Assembly (NCBI GenBank): GCA_963514095.1
Contig: CAUPSS010000009.1
Span: 682,001-746,000 of the forward strand
Source of the DNA: Eutrigla gurnardus
Lineage: Eukaryota; Chordata; Actinopteri; Perciformes; Triglidae
Length of the DNA: 64,000 bases
Reading direction: 5' to 3'
Shown: one piece after another, positions 51,168 to 63,604 of the stretch
How the letters are laid out: the number at the start of each line of letters is the position of its first letter
How positions within the stretch are numbered: the first letter of the stretch is position 1
Notes under the pieces: model-generated
Databases searched by the model: none
What the model saw: only the letters and a program-made list of their open reading frames with translations
Told to the model about the DNA's origin: nothing
Position numbers and translations under genes: made by a program

Positions 51168-53180
51168 CGGCCCCATGATAGACTGGTTACCTGTCTGTCT
51201 CTACATGTCTCCCTGTGATAGACTGGTTACCTGTCTGTCTCTACATGTCTCCCTGTGATAGACTGGTTACCTGTCTGTCTCTACATGTCGGCCCTGTGAT
51301 AGACTGGTTACCTGTCTGTCTCTACATGTCAGCCCTGTGATAGACTGGTTGCCTGTCTGTCTCTACATGTCAGCCCTGTGATAGACTGGTTACCTGTCTG
51401 TCTCTACATGTCTCCCTGTGATAGACTGGTTACCTGTCTGTCTCTACATGTCTCCCTGTGATAGACTGGTTACCTGTCTGTCTCTACATGTCAGCCCTGT
51501 GATAGACTGGTCACCTGTCTCTCTCTACATGTCAGCCCTGTGATAGACTAGTCACCTGTCTGTCTCTACATGTCAGCCCTGTGATAGACTGGTTACCTGT
51601 CTGTCTCTACATGTCTCCCTGTGATAGACTGGTTACCTGTCTGTCTCTAAATGTCGGCCCCGTGATAGACTGGTTACCTGTCTGTCTCTACATGTCTCCC
51701 TGTGATAGACTGGTTACCTGTCTGTCTCTACATGTCTCCCTGTGATAGACTGGTTACCTGTCTGTCTCTACATGTCCCCCTGTGAAAGACTGGTTACCTG
51801 TCGGTCTCTACATGTCTCCCTGTGATAGACTGGTTACCTGTCTGTCTCTACATGTCTCCCTGTGATAGACTGGTTACCTGTCTGTCTCTACATGTCCCCC
51901 TGTGATAGACTGGTTACCTGTCTGTCTCTACATGTCTCCCTGTGATAGACTGGTCACCTGTCTGTCTCTACATGTCTCCCTGTGATAGACTGGTTACCTG
52001 TCTGTCTTTACATGTCTCCCTGTGATAGACTGGTTACCTGTCTGTCTCTCCATGTCTCCCTGTGATAGACTGGTTACCTGTCTGTCTCTACATGTCTCCC
52101 TGTGATAGACTGGTTACCTGTCTGTCTCTACATGTCCCCCTGTGATAGACTGGTTACCTGTCTGTCTCTACATGTCTCCATGTGATAGACTGGTTACCTG
52201 TCTGTCTCTACATGTCTCCCTGTGATAGACTGGTTAACTGTCTGTCTCTACATGTCCCCCTGTGATAGACTGGTTACCTGTCTGTCTCTACATGTCTCCC
52301 TGTGATAGACTGGTTACCTGTCTGTCTCTACATGTCAACCCTGTGATAGACTGGTTACCTGTCTGTCTCTACATGTCCCCCTGTGATAGACTGGTTACCT
52401 GTCGGTCTCTACATGTCTCCCTGTGATAGACTGGTTACCTGTCTGTCTCTACATGTCAGCCCTATGATAGACTGGTTACCTGTCTGTCTCTACATGTCAG
52501 CCCTGTGATAGACTGGTTACCTGTCTGTCTCTACATGTCAGCCCTGTGATAGACTGGTTACCTGTCTGTCTGTACATGTCTCCCTGTGATAGACTGGTTA
52601 CCTGTCTGTCTCTACATGTCTCCCTGTGATAGACTGGTTACCTGTCTGTCTCTACATGTCAGCCCTGTGATAGACTGGTTACCTGTCTGTCTCTACATGT
52701 CTCCCTGTGATAGACTGGTTACCTGTCTGTCTCTACATGTCTCCCTGTGATAGACTGGTCACCTGTCTGTCTCTACATGTCTCCCTGTGATAGACTGGTT
52801 ACCTGTCTGTCTTTACATGTCTCCCTGTGATAGACTGGTTACCTGTCTGTCTCTACATGTCTCCCTGTGATAGACTGGTTACCTGTCTGTCTCTACATGT
52901 CTCCCTGTGATAGACTGGTTACCTGTCTGTCTCTACATGTCTCCCTGTGATAGACTGGTTACCTGTCTGTCTCTACATGTCCCCTTGTGATAGACTGGTT
53001 ACCTGTCTGTCTCTACATGTCTCCCTGTGATAGACTGGTTACCTGTCTGTCTCTACATGTCTCCCTGTGATAGACTGGTTACCTGTCTGTCTCGACATGT
53101 CCCCCTGTGATAGACTGGTTACCTGTCTGTCTCTACATGTCTCCCTGTGATAGACTGGTTACCTGTCTGTCTCTACATGT
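51168..53180. repeat. 1,568-bp unit copy 2 plus a 445-bp insertion (2,013 bp)
   Basis: It begins as the preceding unit at +1,568 bp. After the TTAAC monomer (52,234) it carries a block of C, CGG-T, AGCCCTATG, A, A, GTACATG, T, A, T, T not found in the first copy. A private TCAACCC monomer lies near 52,336. CTCGACATG is at 53,093. Confidence 0.88.
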
Positions 53181-53544
53181 CGGCCCCATGATAGACTGGT
53201 TACCTGTCTGTCTCTACATGTCTCCCTGTGATAGACTGGTTACCTGTCTGTCTCTACATGTCTCCCTGTGATAGACTGGTTACCTGTCTGTCTCTACATG
53301 TCGGCCCTGTGATAGACTGGTTACCTGTCTGTCTCTACATGTCAGCCCTGTGATAGACTGGTTGCCTGTCTGTCTCTACATGTCAGCCCTGTGATAGACT
53401 GGTTACCTGTCTGTCTCTACATGTCTCCCTGTGATAGACTGGTTACCTGTCTGTCTCTACATGTCTCCCTGTGATAGACTGGTTACCTGTCTGTCTCTAC
53501 ATGTCAGCCCTGTGATAGACTGGTCACCTGTCTCTCTCTACATG
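53181..53544. repeat. Start of 1,568-bp unit copy 3
   Basis: The G, T, T, G, A, A, T, T, A monomers match 51,168 onward at +2,013 bp. The match continues through 54,260, inside the next listed block (TTAAC mark at 54,247). Confidence 0.85.
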
Positions 53545-56500
53545 TCAGCCCTGTGATAGACTGGTCACCTGTCTGTCTCTACATGTCAGCCCTGTGATAG
53601 ACTGGTTACCTGTCTGTCTCTACATGTCTCCCTGTGATAGACTGGTTACCTGTCTGTCTCTAAATGTCGGCCCCGTGATAGACTGGTTACCTGTCTGTCT
53701 CTACATGTCTCCCTGTGATAGACTGGTTACCTGTCTGTCTCTACATGTCTCCCTGTGATAGACTGGTTACCTGTCTGTCTCTATATGTCCCCCTGTGAAA
53801 GACTGGTTACCTGTCGGTCTCTACATGTCTCCCTGTGATAGACTGGTTACCTGTCTGTCTCTACATGTCTCCCTGTGATAGACTGGTTACCTGTCTGTCT
53901 CTACATGTCCCCCTGTGATAGACTGGTTACCTGTCTGTCTCTACATGTCTCCCTGTGATAGACTGGTCACCTGTCTGTCTCTACATGTCTCCCTGTGATA
54001 GACTGGTTACCTGTCTGTCTTTACATGTCTCCCTGTGATAGACTGGTTACCTGTCTGTCTCTCCATGTCTCCCTGTGATAGACTGGTTACCTGTCTGTCT
54101 CTCCATGTCTCCCTGTGATAGACTGGTTACCTGTCTGTCTCTACATGTCCCCCTGTGATAGACTGGTTACCTGTCTGTCTCTACATGTCTCCATGTGATA
54201 GACTGGTTACCTGTCTGTCTCTACATGTCTCCCTGTGATAGACTGGTTAACTGTCTGTCTCTACATGTCTCCCTGTGATAGACTGGTTACCTGTCTGTCT
54301 CTACATGTCGGCCCCGTGATAGACTGGTTACCTGTCTGTCTCTACATGTCTCCCTGTGATAGACTGGTTACCTGTCTGTCTCTACATGTCTCCCTGTGAT
54401 AGACTGGTTACCTGTCTGTCTCTACATGTCCCCCTGTGATAGACTGGTTACCTGTCGGTCTCTACATGTCTCCCTGTGATAGACTGGTTACCTGTCTGTC
54501 TCTACATGTCTCCCTGTGATAGACTGGTTACCTGTCTGTCTCCACATGTCTCCATGTGATAGACTGGTTACCTGTCTGTCTCTACATGTCAGCCCTATGA
54601 TAGACTGGTTACCTGTCTGTCTCTACATGTCAGCCCTGTGATAGACTGGTTACCTGTCGGTCTCTACATGTCTCCCTGTGATAGACTGGTTACCTGTCTG
54701 TCTCTACATGTCTCCCTGTGATAGACTGGTTACCTGTCTGTCTCCACATGTCTCCATGTGATAGACTGGTTACCTGTCTGTCTCTACATGTCAGCCCTAT
54801 GATAGACTGGTTACCTGTCTGTCTCTACATGTCAGCCCTGTGATAGACTGGTTACCTGTCTGTCTCTACATGTCAGCCCTGTGATAGACTGGTTACCTGT
54901 CTGTCTGTACATGTCCCCCTGTGATAGACTGGTTACCTGTCGGTCTCTAAATGTCTCCCTGTGATAGACTGGTTACCTGTCTGTCTGTACATGTCTCCCT
55001 GTGATAGACTGGTTACCTGTCTGTCTCTACATGTCTCCCTGTGATAGACTGGTTACCTGTCTGTCTCTACATGTCAGCCCTGTGATAGACTGGTTACCTG
55101 TCTGTCTCTACATGTCTCCCTGTGATAGACTGGTTACCTGTCTGTCTCTACATGTCTCCCTGTGATAGACTGGTCACCTGTCTGTCTCTACATGTCTCCC
55201 TGTGATAGACTGGTTACCTGTCTGTCTTTACATGTCTCCCTGTGATAGACTGGTTACCTGTCTGTCTCTACATGTCTCCCTGTGATAGACTGGTTACCTG
55301 TCTGTCTCTACATGTCTCCCTGTGATAGACTGGTTACCTGTCTGTCTCTACATGTCCCCCTGTGATAGACTGGTTACCTGTCTGTCTCTACATGTCTCCC
55401 TGTGATAGACTGGTTACCTGTCTGTCTCTACATGTCTCCCTGTGATAGACTGGTTACCTGTCTGTCTCTACATGTCCCCCTGTGATAGACTGGTTACCTG
55501 TCTGTCTCTACATGTCTCCCTGTGATAGACTGGTTACCTGTCTGTCTCTACATGTCGGCCCCATGATAGACTGGTTACCTGTCTGTCTCTACATGTCTCC
55601 CTGTGATAGACTGGTTACCTGTCTGTCTCTACATGTCTCCCTGTGATAGACTGGTTACCTGTCTGTCTCTACATGTCGGCCCTGTGATAGACTGGTTACC
55701 TGTCTGTCTCTACATGTCAGCCCTGTGATAGACTGGTTGCCTGTCTGTCTCTACATGTCAGCCCTGTGATAGACTGGTTACCTGTCTGTCTCTACATGTC
55801 TCCCTGTGATAGACTGGTTACCTGTCAGTCTCTACATGTCTCCCTGTGATAGACTGGTTACCTGTCTGTCTCTACATGTCTCCCTGTGATAGACTGGTTA
55901 CCTGTCTGTCTCTACATGTCAGCCCTGTGATAGACTGGTCACCTGTCTGTCTCTACATGTCAGCCTGTGATAGACTGGTTACCTGTCTGTCTCTACATGT
56001 CAGCCCTGTGATAGACTGGTCACCTGTCTCTCTCTACATGTCAGCCCTGTGATAGACTGGTCACCTGTCTGTCTCTACATGTCAGCCCTGTGATAGACTG
56101 GTTACCTGTCTGTCTCTACATGTCTCCCTGTGATAGACTGGTTACCTGTCTGTCTCTAAATGTCGGCCCCGTGATAGACTGGTTACCTGTCTGTCTCTAC
56201 ATGTCTCCCTGTGATAGACTGGTTACCTGTCTGTCTCTACATGTCTCCCTGTGATAGACTGGTTACCTGTCTGTCTCTACATGTCCCCCTGTGAAAGACT
56301 GGTTACCTGTCGGTCTCTACATGTCTCCCTGTGATAGACTGGTTACCTGTCTGTCTCTACATGTCTCCCTGTGATAGACTGGTTACCTGTCTGTCTCTAC
56401 ATGTCCCCCTGTGATAGACTGGTTACCTGTCTGTCTCTACATGTCTCCCTGTGATAGACTGGTCACCTGTCTGTCTCTACATGTCTCCCTGTGATAGACT

Positions 56501-58454
56501 GGTTACCTGTCTGTCTTTACAATGCTCCCTGTGATAGACTGGTTACCTGTCTGTCTCTCCATGTCTCCCTGTGATAGACTGGTTACCTGTCTGTCTCTAC
56601 ATGTCTCCCTGTGATAGACTGGTTACCTGTCTGTCTCCACATGTCTCCATGTGATAGACTGGTTACCTGTCTGTCTCTACATGTCAGCCCTATGATAGAC
56701 TGGTTACCTGTCTGTCTCTACATGTCAGCCCTGTGATAGACTGGTTACCTGTCTGTCTCTACATGTCAGCCCTGTGATAGACTGGTTACCTGTCTGTCTG
56801 TACATGTCTCCCTGTGATAGACTGGTTACCTGTCTGTCTCTACATGTCTCCCTGTGATAGACTGGTTACCTGTCTGTCTCTACATGTCTCCCTGTGATAG
56901 ACTGGTCACCTGTCTGTCTCTACATGTCTCCCTGTGATAGACTGGTTACCTGTCTGTCTTTACATGTCTCCCTGTGATAGACTGGTTACCTGTCTGTCTC
57001 TTCATGTCTCCCTGTGATAGACTGGTTACCTGTCTGTCTGTACATGTCCCCCTGTGATAGACTGGTTACCTGTCGGTCTCTACATGTCTCCCTGTGATAG
57101 ACTGGTTACCTGTCTGTCTGTACATGTCTCCCTGTGATAGACTGGTTACCTGTCTGTCTCTACATGTCTCCCTGTGATAGACTGGTTACCTGTCTGTCTC
57201 TACATGTCAGCCCTGTGATAGACTGGTTACCTGTCTGTCTCTACATGTCTCCCTGTGATAGACTGGTTACCTGTCTGTCTCTACATGTCTCCCTGTGATA
57301 GACTGGTCACCTGTCTGTCTCTACATGTCTCCCTGTGATAGACTGGTTACCTGTCTGTCTTTACATGTCTCCCTGTCAGTGACTGGTTACCTGTCTGTCT
57401 CTACATGTCTCCCTGTGATAGACTGGTTACCTGTCTGTCTCTACATGTCTCCCTGTGATAGACTGGTTACCTGTCTGTCTCTACATGTCCCCCTGTGATA
57501 GACTGGTTACCTGTCTGTCTCTACATGTCTCCCTGTGATAGACTGGTTACCTGTCTGTCTCTACATGTCTCCCTGTGATAGACTGGTTACCTGTCTGTCT
57601 CTACATGTCCCCCTGTGATAGACTGGTTACCTGTCTGTCTCTACATGTCTCCCTGTGATAGACTGGTTACCTGTCTGTCTCTACATGTCGGCCCCATGAT
57701 AGACTGGTTACCTGTCTGTCTCTACATGTCTCCCTGTGATAGACTGGTTACCTGTCTGTCTCTACATGTCTCCCTGTGATAGACTGGTTACCTGTCTGTC
57801 TCTACATGTCGGCCCTGTGATAGACTGGTTACCTGTCTGTCTCTACATGTCAGCCCTGTGATAGACTGGTTGCCTGTCTGTCTCTACATGTCAGCCCTGT
57901 GATAGACTGGTTACCTGTCTGTCTCTACATGTCTCCCTGTGATAGACTGGTTACCTGTCAGTCTCTACATGTCTCCCTGTGATAGACTGGTTACCTGTCT
58001 GTCTCTACATGTCTCCCTGTGATAGACTGGTTACCTGTCTGTCTCTACATGTCAGCCCTGTGATAGACTGGTCACCTGTCTGTCTCTACATGTCAGCCTG
58101 TGATAGACTGGTTACCTGTCTGTCTCTACATGTCAGCCCTGTGATAGACTGGTCACCTGTCTCTCTCTACATGTCAGCCCTGTGATAGACTGGTCACCTG
58201 TCTGTCTTTACATGTCTCCCTGTGATAGACTGGTTACCTGTCTGTCTCTACATGTCTCCCTGTGATAGACTGGTTACCTGTCTGTCTCTACATGTCTCCC
58301 TGTGATAGACTGGTTACCTGTCTGTCTCTACATGTCAGCCCTGTGATAGATTGGTTACCTGTCTGTCTCTACATGTCCCCCTGTGATAGACTGGTTACCT
58401 GTCGGTCTCTACATGTCTCCCTGTGATAGACTGGTTACCTGTCTGTCTCTACAT
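53545..58454. repeat. ~5-kb tandem duplication, copy 1 (4,910 bp)
   Basis: Marks repeat at +4,910 bp up to 54,920 and at +5,150 bp after it: CTATATG+GAAAG (53,781 / 58,691), doubled CTCCATG (54,061 / 58,971), CGGTCTCTAAATG (54,941 / 60,091), ACAATGCTCCC (about 56,520 / 61,670), GTCAGTGACT (about 57,376 / 62,526) and GATTGG (58,351 / 63,501). Similarity ends near 58,473. Anchors at 55,556 and 57,689 are 2,133 bp apart. Confidence 0.93.
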
Positions 58455-61400
58455 GTCTCCCTGTGATAGACTGGTCACCTGTCTGTCTCTACATGTCAGC
58501 CCTGTGATAGACTGGTTACCTGTCTGTCTCTACATGTCTCCCTGTGATAGACTGGTTACCTGTCTGTCTCTAAATGTCGGCCCCGTGATAGACTGGTTAC
58601 CTGTCTGTCTCTACATGTCTCCCTGTGATAGACTGGTTACCTGTCTGTCTCTACATGTCTCCCTGTGATAGACTGGTTACCTGTCTGTCTCTATATGTCC
58701 CCCTGTGAAAGACTGGTTACCTGTCGGTCTCTACATGTCTCCCTGTGATAGACTGGTTACCTGTCTGTCTCTACATGTCTCCCTGTGATAGACTGGTTAC
58801 CTGTCTGTCTCTACATGTCCCCCTGTGATAGACTGGTTACCTGTCTGTCTCTACATGTCTCCCTGTGATAGACTGGTCACCTGTCTGTCTCTACATGTCT
58901 CCCTGTGATAGACTGGTTACCTGTCTGTCTTTACATGTCTCCCTGTGATAGACTGGTTACCTGTCTGTCTCTCCATGTCTCCCTGTGATAGACTGGTTAC
59001 CTGTCTGTCTCTCCATGTCTCCCTGTGATAGACTGGTTACCTGTCTGTCTCTACATGTCCCCCTGTGATAGACTGGTTACCTGTCTGTCTCTACATGTCT
59101 CCATGTGATAGACTGGTTACCTGTCTGTCTCTACATGTCTCCCTGTGATAGACTGGTTAACTGTCTGTCTCTACATGTCTCCCTGTGATAGACTGGTTAC
59201 CTGTCTGTCTCTACATGTCGGCCCCGTGATAGACTGGTTACCTGTCTGTCTCTACATGTCTCCCTGTGATAGACTGGTTACCTGTCTGTCTCTACATGTC
59301 TCCCTGTGATAGACTGGTTACCTGTCTGTCTCTACATGTCCCCCTGTGATAGACTGGTTACCTGTCGGTCTCTACATGTCTCCCTGTGATAGACTGGTTA
59401 CCTGTCTGTCTCTACATGTCTCCCTGTGATAGACTGGTTACCTGTCTGTCTCCACATGTCTCCATGTGATAGACTGGTTACCTGTCTGTCTCTACATGTC
59501 AGCCCTATGATAGACTGGTTACCTGTCTGTCTCTACATGTCAGCCCTGTGATAGACTGGTTACCTGTCGGTCTCTACATGTCTCCCTGTGATAGACTGGT
59601 TACCTGTCTGTCTCTACATGTCTCCCTGTGATAGACTGGTTACCTGTCTGTCTCCACATGTCTCCATGTGATAGACTGGTTACCTGTCTGTCTCTACATG
59701 TCAGCCCTATGATAGACTGGTTACCTGTCTGTCTCTACATGTCAGCCCTGTGATAGACTGGTTACCTGTCTGTCTCTACATGTCAGCCCTGTGATAGACT
59801 GGTTACCTGTCTGTCTGTACATGTCCCCCTGTGATAGACTGGTTACCTGTCTGTCTCTACATGTCTCCCTGTGATAGACTGGTTACCTGTCTGTCTCTAC
59901 ATGTCTCCCTGTGATAGACTGGTCACCTGTCTGTCTCTACATGTCTCCCTGTGATAGACTGGTTACCTGTCTGTCTTTACATGTCTCCCTGTGATAGACT
60001 GGTTACCTGTCTGTCTCTTCATGTCTCCCTGTGATAGACTGGTTACCTGTCTGTCTGTACATGTCCCCCTGTGATAGACTGGTTACCTGTCGGTCTCTAA
60101 ATGTCTCCCTGTGATAGACTGGTTACCTGTCTGTCTGTACATGTCTCCCTGTGATAGACTGGTTACCTGTCTGTCTCTACATGTCTCCCTGTGATAGACT
60201 GGTTACCTGTCTGTCTCTACATGTCAGCCCTGTGATAGACTGGTTACCTGTCTGTCTCTACATGTCTCCCTGTGATAGACTGGTTACCTGTCTGTCTCTA
60301 CATGTCTCCCTGTGATAGACTGGTCACCTGTCTGTCTCTACATGTCTCCCTGTGATAGACTGGTTACCTGTCTGTCTTTACATGTCTCCCTGTGATAGAC
60401 TGGTTACCTGTCTGTCTCTACATGTCTCCCTGTGATAGACTGGTTACCTGTCTGTCTCTACATGTCTCCCTGTGATAGACTGGTTACCTGTCTGTCTCTA
60501 CATGTCCCCCTGTGATAGACTGGTTACCTGTCTGTCTCTACATGTCTCCCTGTGATAGACTGGTTACCTGTCTGTCTCTACATGTCTCCCTGTGATAGAC
60601 TGGTTACCTGTCTGTCTCTACATGTCCCCCTGTGATAGACTGGTTACCTGTCTGTCTCTACATGTCTCCCTGTGATAGACTGGTTACCTGTCTGTCTCTA
60701 CATGTCGGCCCCATGATAGACTGGTTACCTGTCTGTCTCTACATGTCTCCCTGTGATAGACTGGTTACCTGTCTGTCTCTACATGTCTCCCTGTGATAGA
60801 CTGGTTACCTGTCTGTCTCTACATGTCGGCCCTGTGATAGACTGGTTACCTGTCTGTCTCTACATGTCAGCCCTGTGATAGACTGGTTGCCTGTCTGTCT
60901 CTACATGTCAGCCCTGTGATAGACTGGTTACCTGTCTGTCTCTACATGTCTCCCTGTGATAGACTGGTTACCTGTCAGTCTCTACATGTCTCCCTGTGAT
61001 AGACTGGTTACCTGTCTGTCTCTACATGTCTCCCTGTGATAGACTGGTTACCTGTCTGTCTCTACATGTCAGCCCTGTGATAGACTGGTCACCTGTCTGT
61101 CTCTACATGTCAGCCTGTGATAGACTGGTTACCTGTCTGTCTCTACATGTCAGCCCTGTGATAGACTGGTCACCTGTCTCTCTCTACATGTCAGCCCTGT
61201 GATAGACTGGTCACCTGTCTGTCTCTACATGTCAGCCCTGTGATAGACTGGTTACCTGTCTGTCTCTACATGTCTCCCTGTGATAGACTGGTTACCTGTC
61301 TGTCTCTAAATGTCGGCCCCGTGATAGACTGGTTACCTGTCTGTCTCTACATGTCTCCCTGTGATAGACTGGTTACCTGTCTGTCTCTACATGTCTCCCT

Positions 61401-63604
61401 GTGATAGACTGGTTACCTGTCTGTCTCTACATGTCCCCCTGTGAAAGACTGGTTACCTGTCGGTCTCTACATGTCTCCCTGTGATAGACTGGTTACCTGT
61501 CTGTCTCTACATGTCTCCCTGTGATAGACTGGTTACCTGTCTGTCTCTACATGTCCCCCTGTGATAGACTGGTTACCTGTCTGTCTCTACATGTCTCCCT
61601 GTGATAGACTGGTCACCTGTCTGTCTCTACATGTCTCCCTGTGATAGACTGGTTACCTGTCTGTCTTTACAATGCTCCCTGTGATAGACTGGTTACCTGT
61701 CTGTCTCTCCATGTCTCCCTGTGATAGACTGGTTACCTGTCTGTCTCTACATGTCTCCCTGTGATAGACTGGTTACCTGTCTGTCTCCACATGTCTCCAT
61801 GTGATAGACTGGTTACCTGTCTGTCTCTACATGTCAGCCCTATGATAGACTGGTTACCTGTCTGTCTCTACATGTCAGCCCTGTGATAGACTGGTTACCT
61901 GTCTGTCTCTACATGTCAGCCCTGTGATAGACTGGTTACCTGTCTGTCTGTACATGTCTCCCTGTGATAGACTGGTTACCTGTCTGTCTCTACATGTCTC
62001 CCTGTGATAGACTGGTTACCTGTCTGTCTCTACATGTCTCCCTGTGATAGACTGGTCACCTGTCTGTCTCTACATGTCTCCCTGTGATAGACTGGTTACC
62101 TGTCTGTCTTTACATGTCTCCCTGTGATAGACTGGTTACCTGTCTGTCTCTTCATGTCTCCCTGTGATAGACTGGTTACCTGTCTGTCTGTACATGTCCC
62201 CCTGTGATAGACTGGTTACCTGTCGGTCTCTACATGTCTCCCTGTGATAGACTGGTTACCTGTCTGTCTGTACATGTCTCCCTGTGATAGACTGGTTACC
62301 TGTCTGTCTCTACATGTCTCCCTGTGATAGACTGGTTACCTGTCTGTCTCTACATGTCAGCCCTGTGATAGACTGGTTACCTGTCTGTCTCTACATGTCT
62401 CCCTGTGATAGACTGGTTACCTGTCTGTCTCTACATGTCTCCCTGTGATAGACTGGTCACCTGTCTGTCTCTACATGTCTCCCTGTGATAGACTGGTTAC
62501 CTGTCTGTCTTTACATGTCTCCCTGTCAGTGACTGGTTACCTGTCTGTCTCTACATGTCTCCCTGTGATAGACTGGTTACCTGTCTGTCTCTACATGTCT
62601 CCCTGTGATAGACTGGTTACCTGTCTGTCTCTACATGTCCCCCTGTGATAGACTGGTTACCTGTCTGTCTCTACATGTCTCCCTGTGATAGACTGGTTAC
62701 CTGTCTGTCTCTACATGTCTCCCTGTGATAGACTGGTTACCTGTCTGTCTCTACATGTCCCCCTGTGATAGACTGGTTACCTGTCTGTCTCTACATGTCT
62801 CCCTGTGATAGACTGGTTACCTGTCTGTCTCTACATGTCGGCCCCATGATAGACTGGTTACCTGTCTGTCTCTACATGTCTCCCTGTGATAGACTGGTTA
62901 CCTGTCTGTCTCTACATGTCTCCCTGTGATAGACTGGTTACCTGTCTGTCTCTACATGTCGGCCCTGTGATAGACTGGTTACCTGTCTGTCTCTACATGT
63001 CAGCCCTGTGATAGACTGGTTGCCTGTCTGTCTCTACATGTCAGCCCTGTGATAGACTGGTTACCTGTCTGTCTCTACATGTCTCCCTGTGATAGACTGG
63101 TTACCTGTCAGTCTCTACATGTCTCCCTGTGATAGACTGGTTACCTGTCTGTCTCTACATGTCTCCCTGTGATAGACTGGTTACCTGTCTGTCTCTACAT
63201 GTCAGCCCTGTGATAGACTGGTCACCTGTCTGTCTCTACATGTCAGCCTGTGATAGACTGGTTACCTGTCTGTCTCTACATGTCAGCCCTGTGATAGACT
63301 GGTCACCTGTCTCTCTCTACATGTCAGCCCTGTGATAGACTGGTCACCTGTCTGTCTTTACATGTCTCCCTGTGATAGACTGGTTACCTGTCTGTCTCTA
63401 CATGTCTCCCTGTGATAGACTGGTTACCTGTCTGTCTCTACATGTCTCCCTGTGATAGACTGGTTACCTGTCTGTCTCTACATGTCAGCCCTGTGATAGA
63501 TTGGTTACCTGTCTGTCTCTACATGTCCCCCTGTGATAGACTGGTTACCTGTCGGTCTCTACATGTCTCCCTGTGATAGACTGGTTACCTGTCTGTCTCT
63601 ACAT
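58455..63604. repeat. ~5-kb tandem duplication, copy 2 (5,150 bp)
   Basis: This is the immediate downstream copy of 53,545-58,454. It is longer by a 240-bp, six-monomer block at 59,821-60,060. Anchors at 60,706 and 62,839 are again 2,133 bp apart. Nearly all rare marks are shared, so this is among the youngest large events in the window. Confidence 0.93.
59821..60060. repeat. 240-bp six-monomer length difference between the two ~5-kb copies
   Basis: Copy 1 joins GTACATG-C directly to CGGTCTCTAAATG. Copy 2 has GTACATG-C, T, T, TCACC-T, TTTACATG, TTCATG, GTACATG-C and then CGGTCTCTAAATG. The repeated GTACATG-C monomer at both ends suggests a deletion in copy 1 by exchange between the two. An insertion in copy 2 is also possible. 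Confidence 0.88.

Noticed and set aside
57295..57498. 67-codon frame, with a copy at 62,445
   Set aside because: It is opened by the GTCAGTGACT change that removes a TGATAG stop. The same frame exists only in the two copies of the ~5-kb duplication and has no other gene-like feature.
58423..58668. 81-codon frame, the longest in the window
   Set aside because: It spans the junction of the two ~5-kb copies and is plain monomer translation. Its length is explained by mixed 40- and 41-bp units.
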